Shown: positions 1 through 10,435, counted from the stretch's first letter. The stretch: DNA of 64,000 bases from Ignavibacteriales bacterium (GCA_016714125.1 JADJNX010000001.1:124001-188000), one strand, 5' to 3'. Numbers and translations: made by a program. The notes: generated by a model not told the origin, from the letters alone.

Positions 1-36
1 CCCGATGATTCCCATTGGTTTTGCTCATAACAAAAA

Positions 37-65
37 AAAAGCTGCCCGTTTATTGGGCAGCTTTT
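37..65. terminator. Bidirectional intrinsic terminator downstream of valS
   Basis: A perfect 11-bp inverted repeat (AAAAGCTGCCC at 37-47 and GGGCAGCTTTT at 55-65) has a 7-nt loop and A/T runs on both sides. It lies just beyond the valS stop on the minus strand and would work for a transcript arriving from either side. Confidence 0.85.
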
Positions 66-86
66 AGGGAATTTTGGATAATCTGT

Positions 87-2697
87 TTAAGTGAGATCGT
101 CGAGGATAGCCTGAAGTTTGGCTATGTTTTCCTCCCAGTCACGCTTTTTAGCTCTTTCCTTTTCGATGATGTCAGCGGGAGCACGCGATACAAACTCTTC
201 ATTTGAGAGTTTTTTTGTGAGACCAATTAAACCACCATTAAGTCGTTCAATTTCCTTCTCAAGACGGGTTCTTTCCACTTCGATATCAATCAATCCTTCA
301 AGGGGTACAAAGATTTCACAGTCTTTTATGACCGCTGAGGCGCTTTTAGCGGGGCTAACAATGTCGCTTCCTGAAGTAATTTCCTCGACTTTAGCCAATT
401 TCTTTATGAGATCGCCGTACAGAGGGTCGTAAATTGTGGTTTTAAGATGAAGTTTAACGGGTTTAGAGGGGGCAATTTTCATTTCACCTCTAATATTACG
501 CACTGCTGTGATAAGATTTTGAAGGAATTCCATCTGTTTCTCCCCTGCAAGATCAACTTTTGAGTCATTAAACTCAGGGAACGCAGCAACGGAAATTGAT
601 TCTCCATCACCTCTTGTTTTGATGAGGTGCCATAACTCTTCAGAGATGTAAGGCATAAATGGATGAAGCAACCTTAAAATCTTGTCGAAAAGCCCCACTG
701 CCTTTTGTGCAGTATCAAGTTTAACCTTTGGATCATCACTATAAAAACGATTTTTGATCAGTTCGATATACCAGTCACAAAAATCTGTCCAGATAAAACT
801 GTAAATAATTTTTGAGGAGTTGGTAAGTTCAAAATCTTCAAGCGCTTTATTAAGGTTTTTGACGGTAGAATTTAACCGTGAAGTTATCCATTTGTCAACA
901 AAATCCTCATTCTCAGGGACATAATTTTCATCGTATTGAAAGCCTTCCGGAGTATTCATTAAAATAAATCTTCCGGCATTCCAAATCTTGTTGGCAAAGT
1001 TTCGACCCAGATCACATTTATCTTCACTGAACCTGACATCCTGACCAAGTGGCGCAAGAAACATCATCGTAAACCGTAGAGCATCCGCTCCATACTGGTC
1101 GATTACATCCAGTGGATCAGGTGAGTTACCAAGTGATTTACTCATTTTTCTTCCTGTATCATCCCTGATAACGGAAGTGAAATAAACATGTTTAAATGGA
1201 ATCTCGCCCTGGAAATAATATCCGGCCATGATCATTCTTGCCACCCAAAAGAATATAATATCGGGAGCAGTAACCAGTGCATCTGTTGGATAATAATATT
1301 TTTGCTCTTCTTCAGTCTTAAAAACATCATGAGCCCAGAGCCAGCTTGAAGACCATGTATCAAGAACATCATTGTCCTGAACCCAGTTTTCTGCATCAAC
1401 AGGTGGATTAACATCACAATAAATTTCTTTGGTTGTTTTGTGATACCATACCGGAATCCTGTGCCCCCACCATAACTGACGGGAGATACACCAGTCTTTG
1501 ATATTCGACATCCAGTGTTCGTAGGTTTTTACCCAATGTGGAGGATAAAAGTTGATTTCTCCACTCGTTACTGCGGTAAGAGCAGGCTTTGCCAGTTCAT
1601 CCATCTTCATAAACCACTGCTCCGACATGTAAGGCTCAACCTGTGCATGTCCTCTCTGAGAGAAGCCAACATTGGTTGTATAGTCCTCACTTTTGAGCAT
1701 GAATCCCTGTTCCTCGAGCATTTTAACCGCTTTTTTACGGGCATCATAACGATCGAGTCCCCTGAATTCTACGGGAGCATTGTCATTAAGCGTTGCATCA
1801 GGGTGAAGAATATTAATTAATTGCAGATTGTGGCGTAAGCCAACTTCATAGTCATTTACATCATGAGCGGGGGTAATCTTCACTGCTCCCGTTCCAAATG
1901 TTGAATCAACATAATTGTCGGCAATTATTTCAATTTCTCTTCCTGTAAGCGGGAGAATAAGTTTTTTGCCTATAAAACTGCTATATCTCGGATCATCAGG
2001 ATTAACGGCAACAGCAGTATCACCAAACATAGTTTCGGGTCTGGTTGTGGCCAACAACTATCTCACCACTACCATCAACCATCGGATATCTGATGTGATA
2101 AAGTTTGATGTTCATCGTCTGATAATAAACTTCTTCGTCTGAGATAGCACTTTGAGTGACGGGGTCCCAGTTTACCATCCTGTAACCACGATAGATCAAA
2201 CCATCTTTATAAAGTTTAACAAATGATTCGATTACTTTTGTGTAATAATCATCATCCATCGTGAAGCGAAGTCTGTCCCAATCGCAGCTGATCCCAAGTT
2301 TCTCAAGTTGGCTGATAATTATTCCACCATACTTGTCTTTCCACTCCCAACAATGTTTCAGGAACTCTTCCCTGCCGATATCTTTTTTTGTTATGCCTTG
2401 AGAAGCGAGGTGATTTACAACCTTTGCTTCTGTGGCAATGGAGGCATGATCTGTTCCGGGAACCCAACAGGCATTATACCCCTGCATTCTTTTATAACGG
2501 ATCAAAATATCCTGAATTGTGTTGTTTAAGACATGTCCTAAATGGAGCATTCCTGTAATATTTGGTGGAGGGATTACTATTGTGTAAGGCTTCTTTGTAT
2601 TGTCAACTTCAGACTTGAATAATTTATTATCCTGCCAGTATTTGTACCATTTGGCTTCAACCGGGGAGGGACTATAAGCTTTGTCTATCTCTATCAT
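87..2697 (-). CDS. valS: Valyl-tRNA synthetase, interrupted by one frameshift
   Basis: This cytoplasmic class I aminoacyl-tRNA synthetase charges tRNA-Val. The N-terminal part (2697 to about 2050) carries the HIGH motif as HLGH at residues 52-55 after 'PPPNITGML'. The C-terminal part resumes with 'ATTRPETMFGDTAVAVNP', the editing-domain signature, and continues through KMSKS ('GRKMSKSLGN'), the anticodon-binding domain and a C-terminal coiled coil. The two parts sit in different frames. An extra G (the CC pair at 2051-2052 on the plus strand) changes 'EIVVATTRPETM' into 'EIVVGHNQTRNYVW'. Removing one base restores a protein of about 870 residues, the usual family size. Because valS is essential and both halves are fully conserved, I infer a sequence error rather than a pseudogene. 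Transcription ends at the hairpin at 37-65. Confidence 0.95.
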
Positions 2698-3047
2698 TAA
2701 TGATCCGATAATTTAAAAAATTCCAATTATAAATATACAGAAATTCAAAGTCATGAATACATAAGGTAAGGAATCCAAATGCCGAATCAATTTTCAGTTA
2801 TCTGAATAGTGTCAAGCCGGGTTAAACAATGAATAGGTTATTGTAACTGGTGGCTGGAAAACTCCAAGTCGGTCTTTATTCTCATACAGGTTTTGAATTG
2901 AATAAGTTAAAATTATTAATTGTTTTCATATGGTACCTTAAGGATTAAATGGATTCCAGTTTGCACTCAATTTATAAAATATTTATATTTCGTCTCAAAA
3001 TGTAATAATCTACAATCTACCCCAACATTCGTTTAATCGAGTTTCAA
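2698..3047. other. 350-bp intergenic region between divergent valS and a histidine kinase gene
   Basis: This AT-rich spacer must hold the promoters of both divergent genes. I see no ORF with family support, no RNA gene and no strong repeat. No promoter box stands out enough to call. Confidence 0.5.
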
Positions 3048-4976
3048 ATGCGCAAAATACCTGTCGGAGTTCCTCGTAAAGTCAAAGATCAAAAGGAAAT
3101 TTTTAGTTCCGAACCTGAATCAACCCCGGAATACTCAAAATCTTTAAAAGACTATCAGACTATAATCCCCTCACTTGAAGGATCAAATCTGATATCTATA
3201 ATAAAAACTGATATGCAGGGGAATTATACATTTGTCAACGACTCATTCTGCCGGGAATTTGGTTACCAAAGGGAAAAACTTTTAGGTACCCCGTCACTTC
3301 TCACAATTGTGGAGGCTGATCGCCCTCTCTGTGTTGAAACTGTGAAAAAATGTATGGCTAATATTGGCGTCCCACAACACGTTGTACTTCGTAAACCGAC
3401 AGCCGGAAATGATATTAGAGTAAACGAATGGGAATTTACTTTAGTTGCCGATAAGGATGGAATTCCTTTTGAGTTAATTGGGATCGGCTTTTCCGTCGCT
3501 GATAAAATTAAGGCGGAACAGGATTATTCATTAATACTTTCAAATTTTAGTGATGTTATTGTCACAATTAACCGCCACGGGTTTATTACCTATGTTTCCC
3601 CCTCGGTTACACACCTGTATGGTGTTAAGGTTGAGAATGTTATTGGGAAACACTTTTCTGAATTAACAGTTGATTCCAACTGCCCCGACTTCTCAGCTGC
3701 TTTTGAGAAAATATTAGAAACAAACAGTCCAATCGAAATCGAACATTCTTTTAATGATGCTTATGGTAATGAAAAATGGAGTAATTCAAAGGTTTCGGTT
3801 AACCCCCTTAGTGGCGAATTTATTATTATCACCAATGATATCACACATCGAAAATCCATAGAAAAGGATCTTCAACAGAAAAGTGCTATTATCCACACTA
3901 TTCTTAATACTGCTCCAATTGGAATTTGGATGCAAGACAAAGATGGAAAATTCCTCTTTGTAAACGATTCATTTTGCAACGCCGTTGGCGTAACAGAAGC
4001 GCAGTTTCTCAAATCAGACCACTACTCAGAGCTGTTAGAGGCGGACTCTTCAAAACAATGTATGACCTCGGACAAGGTAGCATACGGCAAGGAAGGCCCT
4101 TCCGTAAGTTACGAGAAAATAAGGTGCGCAGATGGCAAACTTCATGATCTAAAAGTGATCAAGACGAGAATGGTGGACGAACACCTGAATTTGACCGGCC
4201 TGGTAGGTATATCAGTTGATATTTCTGAGCTGAAACAACTTGAATTCCAACTGAAAAAAGCCATGGAAACAGCGGAATCAGCTTCAAGACTTAAAGATGC
4301 CTTTTTAGATAATCTTTCACATGAGCTAAGAACGCCGCTCCAGGGAATACTTGGTATGACTACTATTATTCAAGAAGTATTTGAAAAGAGCCCAAATCCT
4401 AAATTTGAGTACGCTATGACTTCATTGGAGGATTCAATTTTCAGGTTGCTTAGAACAGTTGATATGATACTTGGCTTTACTCAACTTCAGATTGGGGACT
4501 TTAATATAAATCCGAGGAAAATGGATATCAACCAACTTTTGGTAAATATTGAGAAACAATATCGCGAAAAAGCAAAACAAAAAGGGATTTTGTTTGAATT
4601 TACACCCGGGGATAGAGCTCATATTGTCAAAGCAGATGAAAATTCGATTCTCACAGTATTTGCTCATCTCATTGATAATGCCGTAAAATTCACCCGAAAA
4701 GGAAAAGTTTCAATAATAATTGAGGACACAGAACTATCTACACTAGTTTATATTAAGGACACAGGCATTGGAATGTCACTCGATTTTCAACAACATTTGT
4801 ATGAGCCATATTCTCAGCAGAGTATAGGAAGGAGTAGAGATTTTGAAGGTCTCGGACTTGGACTTTCCATTGTTAAAAAACTGTTAGACTTGAATAACAT
4901 AGATATAACAATCGAAAGCAAAGAGTCCGTTGGAACAACGTGTCTTCTCACTTTCCTAAATGATCTTGACAACTAA
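3048..4976 (+). CDS. Soluble multi-PAS sensor histidine kinase
   Basis: This 642-residue kinase has no signal peptide or membrane segment, so it should sense a cytoplasmic or membrane-permeant cue. Three PAS-like modules cover roughly residues 50-150, 165-270 and 280-395; two contain the typical 'FVNDSFC' stretch. A HisKA dimerisation domain follows with the phospho-acceptor His425 in 'DNLSHELRTPLQG'. The HATPase domain shows the N box (DNAVKF, about 542), G1 box (DTGIGM, about 571) and G2 box (GLGLGLSIVKK). There is no receiver domain and no partner regulator next to it, so it is an orphan kinase here. The ATG at 3048 has no clear Shine-Dalgarno site, like most genes in the window. Confidence 0.92.
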   Translation: MRKIPVGVPRKVKDQKEIFSSEPESTPEYSKSLKDYQTIIPSLEGSNLISIIKTDMQGNYTFVNDSFCREFGYQREKLLGTPSLLTIVEADRPLCVETVKKCMANIGVPQHVVLRKPTAGNDIRVNEWEFTLVADKDGIPFELIGIGFSVADKIKAEQDYSLILSNFSDVIVTINRHGFITYVSPSVTHLYGVKVENVIGKHFSELTVDSNCPDFSAAFEKILETNSPIEIEHSFNDAYGNEKWSNSKVSVNPLSGEFIIITNDITHRKSIEKDLQQKSAIIHTILNTAPIGIWMQDKDGKFLFVNDSFCNAVGVTEAQFLKSDHYSELLEADSSKQCMTSDKVAYGKEGPSVSYEKIRCADGKLHDLKVIKTRMVDEHLNLTGLVGISVDISELKQLEFQLKKAMETAESASRLKDAFLDNLSHELRTPLQGILGMTTIIQEVFEKSPNPKFEYAMTSLEDSIFRLLRTVDMILGFTQLQIGDFNINPRKMDINQLLVNIEKQYREKAKQKGILFEFTPGDRAHIVKADENSILTVFAHLIDNAVKFTRKGKVSIIIEDTELSTLVYIKDTGIGMSLDFQQHLYEPYSQQSIGRSRDFEGLGLGLSIVKKLLDLNNIDITIESKESVGTTCLLTFLNDLDN

Positions 4977-4989
4977 ATCTATCCGATTT

Positions 4990-5012
4990 GTGATTTCAAA
5001 AATCACCTTAAA
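4990..5012 (+). terminator. Possible weak terminator after the histidine kinase
   Basis: A 7-bp hairpin (GTGATTT at 4990-4996, AAATCAC at 5000-5006) with a short loop lies between two convergent genes. A T run follows only after a gap, so the call is weak. Confidence 0.35.
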
Positions 5013-5026
5013 CTGATTTTTTTAGT

Positions 5027-6057
5027 TTACTTACTGCGGTGATTGTCGAACTTGTCAACCATACCACCATATAACAAATCGTTGGCCTGGGCACTGTGTA
5101 GCAGGTCATGAGGGAAACCAGGATCAACCCGTGTCAGTTCGTCAAGGATTAATAATTTATCGGCTGGAATTTCAAAATCGAGACATCCAAGACTGTCAAT
5201 TATCTGTGACTCTTTTCTTGCACCAATTACCGGAATTATTCTAAATCGGTTTTGCCTGTGCCAGTTCATCGCAACCTGAGTAGCAGAAACTCCCAACTCA
5301 TTGGCAATTTCAATCACTTTACCAACTATCTGATTGCTCCGTTCATTGCGTCTTACACTTTCAGGCTTTATTCTTCCTCGGCATCGGCATCTTTAAGATA
5401 TTTCCCTGAGAGTGCTCCCCCGGCTATTGGTGCCCATGATGTACATGTAACATCAAATTGTTCACACATGGGAAGAATATCTCTTTCAGCTTCTCTCTTA
5501 ATTAAGTTATACTCAGCCTGAAAAGCCACAAACTGTGACCATCCCTTTAGTTCTGCCATCACCTGGGATGCAGAAACCACCCATGCAGGTGAATCTGAAA
5601 CAGCTATATAAGTTACCTTGCCCATCCTGATAAGATCATCAAGACCACGCAGCACTTCATCCATTGGAGTTGTAAAATCCCACATGTGCACATAAAGAAC
5701 ATCAATATAGTCAGTGCCTAATCTTTTTAAACTGCCCTCAACTGATCTGAACATGTTTTTACGACTGTTGCCCGCGTCATTCAGATCACCTCTCTTTGTA
5801 AAAAGGCTGTATTTGGTTGCAACTACAAACTTATCCCGTTCTTTCCCCATAAACTCGGCAAGGAATTTTTCACTTGTTCCCTCGGTATATCGGTTAGCTG
5901 TGTCTAAAAAATTTCCACCGGCTTCAACAAAACGATCAAATACTTTTTTACTCTCGTCTTTTTCAGCTCCCGTTCCCCACTCGGTTCCAAACGACATTGT
6001 TCCCAAACAAAGTTCGGAAACTTTTAGTCCACTTCTGCCTAATAATTTATATCTCAT
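5027..6057 (-). CDS. Aldo/keto reductase, interrupted by one frameshift
   Basis: This is an NADPH-dependent oxidoreductase of the aldo/keto reductase (TIM-barrel) superfamily. The start 'MRYKLLGRSGLKVSELCLGTMSFG' is typical of the YajO/YghZ-like branch. The catalytic residues are recognisable: Asp in 'LDTANRY' with its Tyr, Lys in 'VATKYS' and His in 'LYVHMWD'. The first segment (6057 to 5368) ends after 'KDADAEEE'. One missing A near 5370 separates it from the in-frame continuation 'IKPESVRRNERSNQIVGK', which runs into the cofactor-binding end with 'VIPVIGARKESQI' (stop at 5027). Repaired length is about 343 residues, normal for the family. The physiological substrate cannot be inferred. Confidence 0.9.
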
Positions 6058-6137
6058 CTTTTGGTTCGCTTCTAATAGTTAAAAATCAATTTCTATTTAT
6101 AAGATCAGGTGTAAGCTTCCCGGCACCCGCTCCCAAA

Positions 6138-6911
6138 TTATTTTATAATCTCGTTTAGTCTCTCTCTTACACGGTAATTTGGCATCAAGAGATCAACTTC
6201 GCTCCCTCCAAGGAATTGAAACAGGAAGTAGTCCCCTTCCTTCTTTACCACGCCCAAACCTTCCGCATACCAGACTTCACCTGTATATTGTATATTAACT
6301 GCCGACAGCCCCTGGGTTGGAATCGTTATTGAGAGTGTATATTTTATTCTTTCGGCAGTCACGGTTCCTGTGTGACCTTGAATTGTCTGATCATAAGTGA
6401 CACTTCCCAAATAATTTGCCGTGCAGTTGATTATCGGAATAATCACAACATTAAACTTAAAAGCCGACCACGATTGTCCCGCAAAAAATGGGAGTGAAAT
6501 TGCAGTAATTTCCCTGTCAATTTGAATAAACGGTTTTGCAGTATCAGGGATAAGAGCTGAAAATCCGGTGGTATCGAGATAATAATATAATCCTCGCTCC
6601 GTTTTCCTTACTTTCATTCTTTGTTGGCTATTCCCCCCTGTCAAATAGTCAAGCTGTTCATTCTGGGTATAATATGGCGTACCGGCTGTTACCCCTTCAG
6701 GTCCCCAATTAACTGTTTTTATTCCAATCGGAAAATAATTGCTTCCACCCGACACCGAATCAACCAAGTATTTAGTAATAGAATTGTTGGGGAGAGTAAA
6801 ATAATTTTTGATTACCTCCGGTTTGGGTGGTTCAATACTTTCTTTGCAGGAGGTTAAAAAGAACATACCCCCCAGGAGGGTTAAAAGAATTAAATTTTTT
6901 CTAAATTTCAT
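6138..6911 (-). CDS. Hypothetical lipoprotein
   Basis: A 257-residue protein starts with a lipoprotein signal peptide (hydrophobic 'NLILLTLLGGMFFLTSC', lipobox LTSC, Cys22). I do not recognise the mature domain. It is rich in beta-prone sequence such as 'TVTAERIKYTLSITIP' and 'YTGEVWYAEGLGVVKKEG', which resembles single-domain outer-membrane lipoproteins of Bacteroidota-type genomes. Its start codon overlaps the stop of rdgB by 4 nt, so the two are probably cotranscribed, but no functional link is evident. Confidence 0.75.
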   Translation of the reverse strand: MKFRKNLILLTLLGGMFFLTSCKESIEPPKPEVIKNYFTLPNNSITKYLVDSVSGGSNYFPIGIKTVNWGPEGVTAGTPYYTQNEQLDYLTGGNSQQRMKVRKTERGLYYYLDTTGFSALIPDTAKPFIQIDREITAISLPFFAGQSWSAFKFNVVIIPIINCTANYLGSVTYDQTIQGHTGTVTAERIKYTLSITIPTQGLSAVNIQYTGEVWYAEGLGVVKKEGDYFLFQFLGGSEVDLLMPNYRVRERLNEIIK

Positions 6912-7498
6912 TTTGTGAGTGCCTCTTTCATCTTTTCAATCGCTTTAAATCTGTGACTAAGTTTGTTTTTTATGTCGGGGTCCAGTTCTGCCATAGTTTC
7001 ATTGTATCCTGTTGGTTTAAAAACAGGATCATATCCAAATCCATTAAACCCTTTTTTTTCAAGTATAAGTTCTCCATTACATTCACCTTCTGTGGTTATA
7101 GTCTCTTTTCCATCATAATAAGCCAAAACACAAACATATTTTGCGGTGTAAGGTGGACTAAAAGCCCTAATTTCCTCCAGGACCTTATCGGTATTTTCAT
7201 CATCCGTGGCATTTTCGCCAGCATATCTCGCCGAATATACTCCCGGCCTTCCGTCGAGACAATCAACCCACAGGCCTGAATCATCCGCAAGAGCAGGAAT
7301 TCCTGTCAGTTTAAAAGACTCCTTTGCCTTTATAATCGCATTTTCCTCAAAAGTGGTTCCCGTTTCAGGAATTTCGGGAAACATTCTTATCGTATCCACC
7401 GGAATAAACTCAAAACGGTCGGTTCCCAGGATGGCCCGTATCTCTACAAGTTTCCCTCTGTTTTTTGTTGCCAGTAAAATTTTCTTTCTGATAGCCAT
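6908..7498 (-). CDS. rdgB: XTP/dITP pyrophosphatase (RdgB/HAM1 family)
   Basis: It hydrolyses non-canonical purine triphosphates (XTP, dITP, ITP) to monophosphates and so keeps deaminated bases out of DNA. Signature elements are visible: 'LLATKNRGKLVEI' at the N terminus (substrate-binding SxNxxK-like motif), 'ALADDSGLWVDCLDGRPGVY' with the catalytic acidic residues, and 'GFGYDPVF' plus 'LSHRFKA' at the C terminus. I chose the ATG at 7498 (MAIRKKILL) over an in-frame ATG at 7516 because an AGGAG site lies 6 nt before it. At 196 residues it has normal family length. Confidence 0.94.
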   Translation of the reverse strand: MAIRKKILLATKNRGKLVEIRAILGTDRFEFIPVDTIRMFPEIPETGTTFEENAIIKAKESFKLTGIPALADDSGLWVDCLDGRPGVYSARYAGENATDDENTDKVLEEIRAFSPPYTAKYVCVLAYYDGKETITTEGECNGELILEKKGFNGFGYDPVFKPTGYNETMAELDPDIKNKLSHRFKAIEKMKEALTK

Positions 7499-7504
7499 TT
7501 TAAA

Positions 7505-7509
7505 CTCCT
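7505..7509 (-). promoter_or_regulatory. Shine-Dalgarno site deciding the rdgB start
   Basis: AGGAG on the minus strand lies 6 nt upstream of the ATG at 7498. It is one of few good ribosome-binding sites in this window and rules against the longer start at 7516. Confidence 0.7.
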
Positions 7510-7731
7510 GATTCAAAAACCTGCAAAATTCCCAATTTATTCCCTTAAATTTAGTCTATTCCTTTATTATTTTTTGGGTAAAAATGGACAGAGCCAAAGC
7601 AGAATCACATCTTAATAAATCCGGATTATTTATAGAATTTATTTCCCAACTGATAAAAATTCCTAATTTAAACCCTCTACTACAACCTTTTTTTGAACCG
7701 CGAGGTCTAACCCATTAAGTAAACGGAAAAT

Positions 7732-8310
7732 ATGGCTCAAGACGGTTACAATCTGATAAAAGAGGCTCAAGCTGGCAACAAAGATGCCTTCGAAGTCCTC
7801 GTTAAAAAGTATGACAGAAAAGTCCTTACTCTGGCTTTGCGTTACACCCGCTCGGAAGAAGATGCTAAAGATATCTATCAAGAAGTCTTCATCAGGGTTT
7901 ACAGGAGTCTGCCAAAGTTTGAGTTTAAGAGTGAGTTCTCTACATGGCTTTTTAGAATTGCGACAAATGTTTGTCTTACTTATATCGAAAAAACAGGTAA
8001 ACACCAAACAGTTGATGCACTCGAAAGCATCAATCCTGACGACGAGGAGAGTGCTCCGGCGTTACAGATCGTCAGCAAAGATCTTAATCCGGAACAAAAC
8101 TTGCGAAACGATGAGCTTAAAGCAGGAATTCAAAAAGCCGTGGAACACCTCACGGGTAAACAAAAACTTGTTTTTACAATGAAACACTTTGAAGGCTACA
8201 AACTCAGAGAAATTGCGGATATCACGGGACTGAACGAAGGAACCGTTAAACGCTATCTTTTTGATGCAACAATTAAAATGAAGAATGCCCTCCGGCATTT
8301 CTACAATTAG
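7732..8310 (+). CDS. ECF-type RNA polymerase sigma factor
   Basis: A 192-residue sigma-70 factor of the extracytoplasmic-function group. Region 2 covers about residues 22-90 ('YDRKVLTLALRYTRSEEDAKDIYQ' region, then 'FSTWLFRIATN' of region 2.4). Region 4 covers about residues 130-185 ('LTGKQKLVFTMKHFEGYKLREIA' and the helix-turn-helix 'GLNEGTVKRYLFDA'). It lacks regions 1 and 3, as expected for ECF factors. The next gene, 3 nt downstream, encodes its likely anti-sigma factor with a zinc-finger-like N terminus and a membrane anchor. This suggests control by a cell-envelope signal. Confidence 0.93.
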   Translation: MAQDGYNLIKEAQAGNKDAFEVLVKKYDRKVLTLALRYTRSEEDAKDIYQEVFIRVYRSLPKFEFKSEFSTWLFRIATNVCLTYIEKTGKHQTVDALESINPDDEESAPALQIVSKDLNPEQNLRNDELKAGIQKAVEHLTGKQKLVFTMKHFEGYKLREIADITGLNEGTVKRYLFDATIKMKNALRHFYN

Positions 8311-8313
8311 GTT

Positions 8314-9261
8314 ATGATTATGGAACATAAAGATTTTACTGAAGATATTATTCTGCTGATTAGTGGCGAACTGGCAGATTCTGATGCACAGAAACTGAGA
8401 AAACACATCGAAAGCTGTGATATCTGTAAAGTCAGAGTATGACCTGCAAATGCAAATGTTTTCCGATATCAACGATTACCTGCCACAGTTTAATGTTGAA
8501 AAGTTGTTGGTTGACTCCAGAAGAGAACTAAGACAAACTTTGTATGCCATGGATGACAAAAAGAGTTTTGTTGAAAAAATCAAAGATTTTTTGGTCTCAG
8601 GTGGACAGTACCCGCCCTGACAGGGTCTTTTGGAATAGCAGCAGGTCTCCTGGTTGGGATTTTATTTTTCAGTCAAAAACATTCGGCAATTGATCCATTA
8701 TTCACCCCCGTTTCAGATAATAAAGATGCACAACCCCGCATAACCAATGTAAGATTTGACGACAAGGATGCCAAAGACGGAAATATCACATTTACATTTG
8801 ACGCTACAAAAAGGGTAACTATTTCCGGTTCTCCCGAAGATCCTGAGATTCAAAAACTCCTGACCTATTCGATCTTAAATGAAAAAAACCCTGGTACCAG
8901 ACTTAATTCGATAAATCTTGTAAACAACAATTATAATAAAAATGAATTAACGGGAATTAAAGAAGCACTTGTATCAGCCGCAAGTAATGACGAAAATCCC
9001 GGGGTGAGGCTCCAGGCTCTAAAAACTCTGGCATCTCTCCCTTTCGATGATGAGATTAAAAAAACTTATCTCCATGTGCTTGTAAGTGACAAAGTTCCGG
9101 GTAACCGAATAGAAGCCATAAATTCATTGGTAAAAGCCATCGAAGCAGGATTCAAAGCCGACGATGAGATACTCTCTGTCTTTAAGAACCAACTTGAGCA
9201 AGAAGAAAATCCGTACATAAAGATTAGAGCAAAAACCATTTTAGATTCAAAGGAACTGTAA
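8314..9261 (+). CDS. Membrane anti-sigma factor with HEAT-like periplasmic domain, two compensating frameshifts
   Basis: No single open frame covers this gene, but three consecutive segments fit one protein of about 315 residues. The first (from ATG 8314, or 8320) has the anti-sigma zinc-binding pattern 'HIESCDIC' (His-x3-Cys-x2-Cys). An extra base near 8425-8428 shifts the frame to 'SEYDLQMQMFSDIN', and a missing base near 8604-8608 shifts it back to 'VPALTGSFGIAAGLLVGILF', a membrane helix. The periplasmic part ends in helical repeats ('VRLQALKTLASL', 'NRIEAINSLVKAI', 'IKIRAKTILDS') that look like HEAT repeats. It directly follows the ECF sigma gene and abuts the DUF4097 gene. The two shifts cancel, which suggests sequence error. 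Confidence 0.82.
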
Positions 9262-9263
9262 AA

Positions 9264-10376
9264 ATGCGTACGATAATTTTATTAATAATATTGATACTGA
9301 ACTCAGTCACCATCGCTTTTGGCGGTGACCTGGATTTTAGAGAATCATTTAATGTCACCCCCGGTGGTACACTAAATCTGAATTCAGATTATGGTGAAGT
9401 GGTTATTAAGGTGTGGAATAAAAATGAAGTATTGGTTATTGGAGAGGGAGTTTCTGAAAAAGGAACCGCCGCTTTTACAGCCGACCAGAAACGAAATACG
9501 ATCTATATAGTTTTTAATAACTCAGTAAAATGGGGCGACTATATTAAGTTCGTTATTACGATGCCGGCTCATTTTAATCTTAACATCAACACTGCCGCCG
9601 GCGAAATAACTATTCTTGATCATATCACAGGCAATCATGTTTTATTTACTGCCGGAGGTGATATCATGGGTAAAAATATAAATGGAGGAATGAACGCTTC
9701 CACATCGGGTGGTGAAATAGTTTTTGAAAATGTTCTCGGAGAATGTACACTAAAAACTGCAGGTGGCGACATCCAGGTTAAAGATGTAAAAGGTAAAGCA
9801 AATTTCCTGACTTCGGGTGGAAACATTGTATGTGGAAATTTTTCTGAAAGTGCTGTGCTTGGAACTGCAGGTGGTGATATTCTCGTGAAAAATGTTGCAG
9901 GTAGTGCAAACTTTAAAACAGCAGGCGGCAATATAAAGGTGACATCCTTGCAAAGCAGCAGTGTGTTGACAACTGCCGGGGGGTCACTTATTGTTGATGC
10001 AGCAATTGGGAAGATTAATGCAAAGACCTCTGCGGGGGAAGTTTTGATAGGGTTGGTTCATTCCGATGCAATAATTAAAACATCTGCCGGAGAGGTGGAA
10101 ATTGGAGTTGCTGCAGGAAATACAGGCAAAATCAACATTCAAAATTCTGCAGGCGATGTGGTAGTGAAGGTTCCTCCAACATTAAAATCAACAATAAAAG
10201 GAACGGTAACCTCTTTCAACTGGGGCGATGAAGCCGGTGATGAGATTAAGTGTGACTACCCTTCAACCATCAAAAAGTCAGGTAGTAATGTTATTCTTAC
10301 AAGTGTGTTAAACGGAGGTGGCGGAACCATCGATATAAATGTCAGTATGGGTGAACTGAGGATTAAAAAGAATTAA
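9264..10376 (+). CDS. Secreted DUF4097-type beta-repeat protein
   Basis: A 370-residue exported protein with signal peptide 'MRTIILLIILILNSVTIAFG'. The body consists of many short repeats of the form T-[AS]-[GA]-G-[DEN]-I (for example 'TAAGEITI', 'TAGGDIMG', 'TSGGEIVF', 'TAGGDIQV', 'TSAGEVLI'), each about 20 residues apart. This is characteristic of DUF4097 (putative adhesin / bactofilin-like right-handed beta-helix) proteins. It starts 3 nt after the anti-sigma gene, so it is probably the third gene of the sigma operon and an effector or sensor in the envelope. Function is unknown; DUF4097 genes often sit beside ECF and anti-sigma genes. Confidence 0.85.
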   Translation: MRTIILLIILILNSVTIAFGGDLDFRESFNVTPGGTLNLNSDYGEVVIKVWNKNEVLVIGEGVSEKGTAAFTADQKRNTIYIVFNNSVKWGDYIKFVITMPAHFNLNINTAAGEITILDHITGNHVLFTAGGDIMGKNINGGMNASTSGGEIVFENVLGECTLKTAGGDIQVKDVKGKANFLTSGGNIVCGNFSESAVLGTAGGDILVKNVAGSANFKTAGGNIKVTSLQSSSVLTTAGGSLIVDAAIGKINAKTSAGEVLIGLVHSDAIIKTSAGEVEIGVAAGNTGKINIQNSAGDVVVKVPPTLKSTIKGTVTSFNWGDEAGDEIKCDYPSTIKKSGSNVILTSVLNGGGGTIDINVSMGELRIKKN

Positions 10377-10435
10377 TATCTTATTTGGACTGTCCCCGAT
10401 CGGGCAAACGGAATTATTTTTGTTGAGTTAATACA

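Noticed and set aside
9635..9953. Minus-strand ORFs with repeated 'ISPPAV'
   Set aside because: They are antisense shadows of the repetitive DUF4097 coding sequence.
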